Source: Actinomycetes bacterium
GTDB lineage: Bacteria; Actinomycetota; Acidimicrobiia; Acidimicrobiales; Acidimicrobiaceae
Assembly: GCA_021792075.1 (NCBI GenBank)
Contig: JAJYVK010000150.1
Location: forward strand, 1 to 5,298
Direction: 5' to 3'
DNA: 5,298 nucleotides
Positions 1 to 4,328 of the stretch are shown here, piece by piece. The notes under the pieces are model-generated. The model was not told the origin of the DNA. It saw only the letters and a list, made by a program, of their open reading frames with translations, and did no database searches. A program made the translations under genes and the position numbers. The number at the start of each line of letters is the position of its first letter. The first letter of the stretch is position 1.

Positions 1-426
1 TGGGAAGGTCCGGCGGTCAATCTCGAAGAGGCTGCCGGAATGACATTTTCGAACCAGTACGCCCATCATCTGGATGAGTCGCCGATAGTCTTGGTCATTT
101 TGGCGAGACTTTTGGACTTGGCCTGCCTCGACAACGGTCTTGACCGCCAGAGTATCGTCGGAGGAGCTTCGGTATACCCATTTGCCCACAACATCCTGCT
201 GGCAGCGAGATCAAAAGGGCTGGGAGGAGTTATGACGACAGTTATATGCCGGCGCGAGCCAGAAATGAAACGACTTTTCGAGATACCAAAGGAGTTTGCT
301 GTGGCTGGACTCATTACTATCGGGACACCTAGGAAGCTCTTTACGAAACTCACTCGAAAGCCTGTTGAAGACTTCACTTATCTCGACAAGTATGGAGCTG
401 CTCCGTTTACGCCGGCTTCTAGGTAA
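1..426 (+). CDS. Nitroreductase family protein, C-terminal part (5' end outside window)
   Basis: The reading frame is open from the first base and ends with TAA at 424-426, giving 141 visible residues. The first Met inside it (base 40) is probably not the real start, because family-like sequence precedes it. The diagnostic segment is GASVYPFAHNILLAARSKGLG (visible residues 55-75), which matches the conserved helix of FMN-dependent nitroreductases (family consensus roughly S-x-Y-P-x-x-Q-N-x-LLAAR-x-LGLG). The tail with RKPVEDFTYLDKYG (about 120-132) is like the C-terminus of actinobacterial members. Such enzymes are cytoplasmic flavoproteins, usually dimers, that reduce nitro compounds, quinones or related electrophiles with NAD(P)H; the physiological substrate cannot be told from this fragment. 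The Gln usual before the Asn of the helix is His here (residue 63). The gene faces the antiporter gene with only 4 bases between stops. Family call is firm, substrate unknown. Confidence 0.85.
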   Translation, partial: WEGPAVNLEEAAGMTFSNQYAHHLDESPIVLVILARLLDLACLDNGLDRQSIVGGASVYPFAHNILLAARSKGLGGVMTTVICRREPEMKRLFEIPKEFAVAGLITIGTPRKLFTKLTRKPVEDFTYLDKYGAAPFTPASR

Positions 427-430
427 TTCG

Positions 431-1378
431 CTAGCTGGTAACGAAGGCCACCCAGAGGATGTAGGCGATTACGAGCATCCATCCCTCTATTTTTGAAAGG
501 CGTCTGGCTGAGGAGAGAAAGAGGATCGCAACCATGGACACGGCGATCATGAAGACCACTTCGTAGGAGAGCTTCGGTATATCCAGTGCGCCGGGGGAAA
601 TCACGCCGGCTACCCCCGCAACCGCAGTGGAGTTGAATAGATTTGCGCCGAAGATGTTGCCTACGACTAGATCGCTGTGGCCTCTTCGGGCCGCCGCGAG
701 TGCGGTCACCAATTCCGGAAGAGAGGTACCGAGCGCTACAAGTGTAACTCCTATGATAGCTTTCGAAACCCCTAGGTGCACTGCCAGGTTAGTCGCAGAG
801 TATATCAACAACTCTGCACTGCCAAGGACAATAAGTAAGCCCACAATAGTCACCGTCAGGGAAGTCGCTAATCCCCATCGGTACCCCTCTTCGATATTGC
901 GAGCCTCAGCCTCCAGCTCGGTGTTGTCCGGGTGCCGGAGGGAACCCATCAATGTGGAGGCGACGAAGATTGCGAGCAGGAGGAGCAGAAGCACATAGAA
1001 GAGACGGTCGTGAGTGAAAACTATTACCAAGCCAAATGCAGTCACGGCTAAAAGCTGGGACATGCCCTCACGTTTTAACACCCGGGAGTTGATCGTCGGG
1101 GCACTGATCGCGCCCAGCGTGCCCAAAACGAGCGTGCTGTTGACAACGGTTGAGCCGAGGACGCTTCCGATTCCCATTGAAGCATGATTATGGATGCTGG
1201 CCAGCGTCGCGGTCATGAGTTCAGGCAGGCCTGTGCCGAATCCAATCACCACCACACCTACTACCAACGGGGAGACATGAAGTGCTTCGGCGGTTTTTGC
1301 AGCCCCCATCACGAACCTGTCCGCGCTCAATGCAATTGCGATGAGCGCAATCCCGAGTAAGAGGACCTGAAGAGCCAT
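431..1378 (-). CDS. CaCA-family sodium/calcium antiporter (YrbG-like)
   Basis: This is a 315-residue, very hydrophobic protein with about ten predicted membrane segments and the internal duplication typical of the Ca2+:cation antiporter family. The alpha-1 repeat has GFGTGLPELMT (46-56, Glu53) followed by GSVLGSTVVN (71-80). The alpha-2 repeat has ALGTSLPELVTA (215-226, Glu222) followed by GNIFGANLFN (240-249). The two Glu residues are the expected ion ligands. A charged cytoplasmic loop lies at about 145-168. The likely role is exchange of Ca2+ for Na+ or H+ across the inner membrane. The ATG at 1378 is preferred because the protein then opens directly with the first membrane helix; a TTG at 1399 would add seven residues, and neither has a strong ribosome site. 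Relative to the NCX_Mj ligand set, one Ser is Gly50 in alpha-1 and one Ser is Ala245 in alpha-2. The gene diverges from DUF1697 across a 248-base spacer. Confidence 0.9.
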   Translation of the reverse strand: MALQVLLLGIALIAIALSADRFVMGAAKTAEALHVSPLVVGVVVIGFGTGLPELMTATLASIHNHASMGIGSVLGSTVVNSTLVLGTLGAISAPTINSRVLKREGMSQLLAVTAFGLVIVFTHDRLFYVLLLLLLAIFVASTLMGSLRHPDNTELEAEARNIEEGYRWGLATSLTVTIVGLLIVLGSAELLIYSATNLAVHLGVSKAIIGVTLVALGTSLPELVTALAAARRGHSDLVVGNIFGANLFNSTAVAGVAGVISPGALDIPKLSYEVVFMIAVSMVAILFLSSARRLSKIEGWMLVIAYILWVAFVTS

Positions 1379-1445
1379 TTCAGTGAACCGCCATCTCAAA
1401 CCGCTCGTAAATCAAAACAGCATTCCCTCGATGTATTTTGGCAAA

Positions 1446-1455
1446 TGACCGGTCA
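1446..1455. promoter_or_regulatory. Perfect palindrome TGACCGGTCA, possible operator
   Basis: TGACCGGTCA equals its own reverse complement and lies in the divergent spacer between the antiporter and DUF1697 genes, about 68 bases upstream of the antiporter ATG and 172 bases upstream of the DUF1697 start. Perfect short palindromes of this form are often half of, or core to, operators of dimeric repressors such as the TetR family. On the minus strand a TTGCCA hexamer starts right next to it, which resembles a -35 element, but I see no convincing -10 at the right distance. No regulator gene is in the window. The operator role is inference. Confidence 0.3.
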
Positions 1456-1614
1456 CTTGGTTACCTAGCGTTTGTTGGGCAAGGCTAGCATAGCCAGCAA
1501 CTTTGAGATGGTCTCACACTCACGAAGTTCTAGCGCCGCACCTCCTCGGTTCAATTGGTATAAACCTCGAACAGACCGCCGCTATGCTGGCCGTGCAGGG
1601 TAGTCATCAAAGCA

Positions 1615-1620
1615 GAGAGG
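1615..1620 (+). promoter_or_regulatory. Ribosome binding site deciding the TTG start of DUF1697 gene
   Basis: GAGAGG ends 6 bases before the TTG at 1627, good spacing for a Shine-Dalgarno site. An in-frame TAA at 1561-1563 closes the frame upstream, and no ATG or GTG lies in frame between it and 1627, so this site supports the TTG start. Confidence 0.55.
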
Positions 1621-1626
1621 CCGGAA

Positions 1627-2163
1627 TTGGGTCGTTGTGTTGCTCTGTTGAGAGCCGTAAACCTTGGCAAGGTGAACAGAATCTCAATGCCACTTCTTTG
1701 TGAACTATTGAGGGATAGCGGATTTCACACCATCACCAGCTATCTCCAAAGTGGCAATCTGGTCTTGGACTCCGACCTGGCCGAGCCTGAGGCCAAGGCT
1801 GTGATAGAAGCTGTAATATCCGAGCGTTTCCAGTTGGAGATTCCTGTGACGCTCCGTAGTGCAACAGCTATTTGCAAATTGGCGGCTTCGGATCCGTTCA
1901 ATCTGGATCCAGCTGAAAGGGAGCGGCTTTATGTTACATTCCTAAGCGGTGAAGTCGATCTCGATCGAGTTGACTCATATGCAAAATTTGCCAATCGGAT
2001 CGATAAGTTTTTAATTGCTGGGAACGATGTGTTCATTTATTGTCGTGGCCCCTACCATCTAACCGACTTTGGTAATGCCTTCTGGGAAAAGGTCAGCAAG
2101 AATACCGCTACGACGAGGAATTGGAACACGGTCGCAAAGCTGGCCACCATAGCAGCTGGTTGA
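1627..2163 (+). CDS. DUF1697 family protein
   Basis: The product is 178 residues, the normal full length for DUF1697. It shows the family hallmarks in order: VALLRAVNLGKVNRISMPLL at 5-24 (family consensus close to ALLRGINVGGxNKIxM), YLQSGN at 39-44, the basic/hydrophobic segment IPVTLRSATAI at 72-82, LYVTFL at 101-106, and the C-terminal signature ATTRNWNTVAKL at 161-172. The family is soluble and widespread in bacteria, and its biochemical function is not established, so none is assigned here. Translation starts at TTG, supported by the GAGAGG site 6 bases upstream and by an in-frame stop at 1561. It is followed after 59 bases by the bPH-like gene on the same strand, so the two are probably cotranscribed; whether they work together is unknown. 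I see no clear sigma-70 promoter in the 248-base spacer upstream. Confidence 0.9.
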   Translation: MGRCVALLRAVNLGKVNRISMPLLCELLRDSGFHTITSYLQSGNLVLDSDLAEPEAKAVIEAVISERFQLEIPVTLRSATAICKLAASDPFNLDPAERERLYVTFLSGEVDLDRVDSYAKFANRIDKFLIAGNDVFIYCRGPYHLTDFGNAFWEKVSKNTATTRNWNTVAKLATIAAG

Positions 2164-2211
2164 AGCAGCCCTACGGTGATTGCCAGGTATCTTGGAATTT
2201 GGTCGAGAAAT

Positions 2212-2216
2212 AGGGG
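2212..2216 (+). promoter_or_regulatory. Ribosome binding site deciding the TTG start of the bPH-like gene
   Basis: AGGGG lies 6 bases before the TTG at 2223 (9 before a second, adjacent TTG at 2226). An in-frame TAG at 2211-2213 overlaps the site, so no longer product is possible and the start must be one of these two TTG codons. Confidence 0.55.
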
Positions 2217-2222
2217 TGGCCT

Positions 2223-2693
2223 TTGTTGCTAGCAGCAGCTGCCAGCAATCCGGTGATCGGGTACGTGATAATCGCTGTGCTAATTGCCTTCTGGGTGGGA
2301 ACGATAGCCTGGGGACGCACCGCCCGGATTGTAAGTGAAGTCAAGGTAGATGGCAATATGGTGGTCATTGCTCTGTCTGGACCAGCCAAGGTGCTTTCAT
2401 TGCGTGGAAAGGTCACCTTCCCGTTGGATTGCGTCGTGAGCGTGAGGTCAACGCCTCACGTCTTTTCTAAGGATGGGACTTTCAGTCGGCGGCTTGGGTC
2501 GATAACCATTCCTACCTTCTTCAGAGTGGGCTCCTTTAGGGGATATCGCGACCAGGGCCCGGCTTTCTGGGCCTGCTTCAGGGGCGAAAGCGCGCTGACT
2601 TTTGAGCTGGAAAACTTTCGGTATCGCTATGTGGTGATGGATGTGGCTGATCCCGAGGCGGCCCTGGGGCTTCTCTCCAAGTACGGCATCTGA
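2223..2693 (+). CDS. Small membrane-anchored bacterial PH-like domain protein
   Basis: The product is 156 residues. Residues about 10-30 form one hydrophobic helix (IGYVIIAVLIAFWVGTIAWG region), probably a membrane anchor with the rest soluble. Residues about 37-155 have the pattern of a compact beta-rich bacterial PH-like domain seen in unnamed actinobacterial proteins: VKVDGNMVVIALSG (40-53), LRGKVTFPLDCVVSV (60-74), a Gly-rich stretch with TFFRVGSFR (98-106), then AFWACF (114-119), ALTFELENFRYRYVVMDVADPE (124-145) and a closing helix. The resemblance is in the order of strands and the FxVGSFR, FW and VxDPE signatures rather than in catalytic residues, and no enzyme motif is seen. The role is unknown; these domains often bind lipids or proteins at the membrane. 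It sits 59 bases after DUF1697 and converges on the carboxyltransferase with 3 bases between stops. Gene reality is likely; the fold is a pattern-based guess. Confidence 0.75.
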   Translation: MLLAAAASNPVIGYVIIAVLIAFWVGTIAWGRTARIVSEVKVDGNMVVIALSGPAKVLSLRGKVTFPLDCVVSVRSTPHVFSKDGTFSRRLGSITIPTFFRVGSFRGYRDQGPAFWACFRGESALTFELENFRYRYVVMDVADPEAALGLLSKYGI

Positions 2694-2696
2694 GTC

Positions 2697-4055
2697 CTAA
2701 AGTGGAGAGTTGGCGTGTTTCGATGGGCGGATGCGCTCCCTCTTGGATGCGAGAATGTCGAGACCCGCATTGATCTCGGATCGGGTGCTGATCGGATCGA
2801 TGACTGCGTCGACGAAGCCTCTCTCTGCAGCTATCCAAGGGGTGAGATAGGTCTCCTGGTATTTGGCTTGATAGGCCAGCCTTTCCTCGTCGGAAGCCCT
2901 GCGCATCAGAATTTGGGTTGCACCCTGGGCTCCCATAACCGCAATTTCTGCCTGAGGCCAGGCAAATACGAGGTCGGACCCCATTCCTTTTGAGTCCATT
3001 ACGATATATGCCCCGCCGTAGGCCTTGCGCATTATCACGCAGATGCGAGGAACGGTGCACGCTGCATAGGAGAAAGCCAGTTCGGCACCGTGTCTTATCA
3101 TCCCCCTCCATTCGATATCCTTCCCCGGTAAAAAACCGGGTGTGTCAACGAGGGTAACCAGTGGAAGGTTGAAGGCGCTGCAAAATCTGACGAAGCGAGC
3201 ACCCTTTTGCGACGCTTGAATATCGAGAGTGCCGGCCATTGCTTGCGGTTGGTTGGCGATGATGCCGATAGACCTGCCTCCAATTCTAGCCAGGCTAGTC
3301 ACTAATTGTGGAGCCCATTTTCCACGCAGCTCCAGATAGTCGCCGTTATCCGCGATCTGTTCCACGATGGCTCGCACGTCATACGAGCCTGTGGCCGACT
3401 CCGGGATGATGTGCGCGAGTCCTTCGCAGATGCGGTCGGGGTCGTCATCATCTGCGATCCGTTCGGGCAGGCTGTCGGTTGAATCTGGGAGGTAGGAGAG
3501 AACCTCGGTGATGCTTTCGAGTATCTCGGTTCCATCGGTGACCTCTGCGCACAAAACGCCGGATCTTGACGCCAGTGCATGGGAGCCGCCCAATTCCGCA
3601 GCAGAGGTTTTCACCCCGGTGAACTCCTCCACCATCGCTGGACCAGAGACGTAAGCGTAGGAATCGATGGTTCCTATGACTATGTCGGCCAGCCCAAGGA
3701 GCAGAGCTGGGCCAGAGATGGCGGGTCCGGTAAGCCCGATCAATATTGGGACTATTCCCGAAATATCCGATATGGCTCTTGCTGCTCTTCCCCAACTTGC
3801 AAGCGCAGACACACCATCTGATATCGACGCCCCTGAAGTGGATAAAACAAGCACAAGGGGAAGGCGGTTCTCTTTGGCCAACACCGCCGCTCGGGCGATC
3901 TTGGCGCCGTCGTCCTCCCTGAAGGCGCCTCTTTGCTGACCGGGGTTCGAAAATACCGCGATCACTCGCCTGCCATCCAACTCGGTAACGCATGCCTCGG
4001 TCGATCCTGGGACCCTTGTGAGAATGCCCGGTTGTGCGTGGGGTTTTGAGAGCAT
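2697..4055 (-). CDS. Acyl-CoA carboxylase carboxyltransferase (beta) subunit, AccB/PccB type
   Basis: The product is 452 residues from the ATG at 4055, which has AGGA 4 bases upstream; a TTG at 4097 would add 14 residues but lacks a ribosome site. It has the two crotonase-like halves of biotin-dependent carboxyltransferases. N-half: SGASISDG at 74-81, SGPAMVEEFTG at 137-147, ELGGSHALASRSG at 154-166. C-half: YLELRGKWAP at 240-249, ANQPQAMAGTLDIQAS at 267-282, DTPGFLPG at 304-311, RKAYGGAYIVM at 343-353, AWPQAEIAVMGAQGAT at 365-380. The family moves CO2 from carboxybiotin to an acyl-CoA in the cytoplasm. The residue after GGAY is Ile351, as in Streptomyces AccB, where PccB has Asp; this position controls acetyl- versus propionyl-CoA choice, so acetyl-CoA use is possible. 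Oddities: the usual N-terminal 50-80 residues with the ARER-type segment are missing, and the N-half GGAR motif reads SGAS. No biotin carboxylase or carrier gene is nearby. Confidence 0.88.
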   Translation of the reverse strand: MLSKPHAQPGILTRVPGSTEACVTELDGRRVIAVFSNPGQQRGAFREDDGAKIARAAVLAKENRLPLVLVLSTSGASISDGVSALASWGRAARAISDISGIVPILIGLTGPAISGPALLLGLADIVIGTIDSYAYVSGPAMVEEFTGVKTSAAELGGSHALASRSGVLCAEVTDGTEILESITEVLSYLPDSTDSLPERIADDDDPDRICEGLAHIIPESATGSYDVRAIVEQIADNGDYLELRGKWAPQLVTSLARIGGRSIGIIANQPQAMAGTLDIQASQKGARFVRFCSAFNLPLVTLVDTPGFLPGKDIEWRGMIRHGAELAFSYAACTVPRICVIMRKAYGGAYIVMDSKGMGSDLVFAWPQAEIAVMGAQGATQILMRRASDEERLAYQAKYQETYLTPWIAAERGFVDAVIDPISTRSEINAGLDILASKRERIRPSKHANSPL

Positions 4056-4105
4056 GTTGTCCTGGTTCGTTGTCGCTCGCTGACCTTTACGTGTCAAAGT
4101 AACTT

Positions 4106-4141
4106 AGTTGGCAGGCCAACTCCAGTCGGCCCAGAGTTGGC
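4106..4141. promoter_or_regulatory. Three-arm inverted repeat upstream of the carboxyltransferase gene
   Basis: AGTTGGC (4106-4112), GCCAACT (4115-4121) and AGTTGGC (4135-4141) occur within 36 bases. The middle arm can pair with either neighbour: with the first as a 7-bp palindrome with a 2-base centre, or with the last as the 8-bp pair GCCAACTC (4115-4122) and GAGTTGGC (4134-4141) around an 11-base loop. It lies 51-86 bases upstream of the carboxyltransferase ATG. The tight palindrome with a 2-base centre suits a DNA operator better than an RNA hairpin. A paired operator for a dimeric regulator is the leading reading; alternative RNA hairpins are the other. Both are inference. Confidence 0.4.
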
Positions 4142-4150
4142 TAAATCGGA

Positions 4151-4200
4151 GTCCATTCATCCTGGGCCCTAAGCAGAATGGACCCGAGGTCCCAGGTTTT
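4151..4200 (+). promoter_or_regulatory. Competing hairpins with a terminator-like arm, possible attenuator
   Basis: Three pairings overlap. GTCCATTC (4151-4158) pairs perfectly with GAATGGAC (4176-4183) around 17 bases. CCTGGGCCC (4161-4169) pairs with GGTCCCAGG (4188-4196) in 8 of 9 positions around 18 bases, and is followed at once by TTTT (4197-4200), the plus-strand layout of an intrinsic terminator with a short U tract. GGACC (4180-4184) pairs with GGTCC (4188-4192). The first two cannot form together without a knot. The element is 129 bases upstream of the flippase-like gene on its strand. Attenuation is inference; the T tract is short and no promoter upstream of it is convincing. Confidence 0.3.
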
Positions 4201-4213
4201 GTCATGGGATGAC
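4201..4213. repeat. Short inverted repeat GTCAT-GGG-ATGAC
   Basis: Perfect 5-bp arms surround a 3-base centre, directly after the TTTT of the preceding hairpin. It adds to the run of dyad symmetry in this spacer and could be a small operator, but a 5-bp repeat also occurs by chance. Confidence 0.2.
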
Positions 4214-4261
4214 TGAGCTATGCTTCCATGTAAGAGGTAGTTGCTGTAGGAGAGTCCCCAG

Positions 4262-4309
4262 ATGGTCGGAAACCTAGATACTCTGCGGCAAGTCATCGAC
4301 ATTGGCTGA
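4262..4309 (+). CDS. Possible 15-residue leader peptide upstream of the flippase-like gene
   Basis: ATG at 4262 opens a 15-codon frame (MVGNLDTLRQVIDIG) closed by TGA at 4307-4309. AGGAG at 4248-4252 lies 9 bases before the ATG, the best-looking ribosome site in this spacer and better than anything before the flippase-like ATG at 4329. Three bases after its stop a second tiny frame, MSTSIDG (4313-4336), overlaps the flippase start. A translated leader or a coupling device that delivers ribosomes to 4329 is possible. The peptide has no run of one amino acid that would mark classic amino-acid attenuation, and such short frames arise by chance, so confidence is low. Confidence 0.22.
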   Translation: MVGNLDTLRQVIDIG

Positions 4310-4328
4310 ACAATGAGCACTTCGATCG

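Noticed and set aside
627..998. 123-codon plus-strand frame inside the antiporter gene
   Set aside because: It is antisense to the clearly conserved alpha-2 repeat and linker of the antiporter, and the product has no recognisable domain.
1541..1600. tRNA-like stretch around GGTTCAATTGGTATAAACC
   Set aside because: It resembles a D-arm (GGTT with AACC), but the following bases do not form an anticodon stem, and no acceptor or T-arm pairing fits.
1503..1703. 66-codon plus-strand frame before and over the DUF1697 start
   Set aside because: It overlaps the well-supported DUF1697 start out of frame, and has no ribosome site or recognisable motif.
3942..3952. GGGGTTCGAAA resembling a tRNA T-loop
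   Set aside because: It lies inside the carboxyltransferase coding region and no cloverleaf can be built around it.
2578..3993. Several open frames of 60-180 codons overlapping the carboxyltransferase on both strands
   Set aside because: They are shadows of the conserved carboxyltransferase frame; their translations are rich in Arg, Ser and Cys and show no family motif.
4199..4224. Possible sigma-70 promoter TTGTCA ... TATGCT before the leader frame
   Set aside because: The spacing is only 14 bases and the -10 matches poorly, so it is not listed as a promoter.
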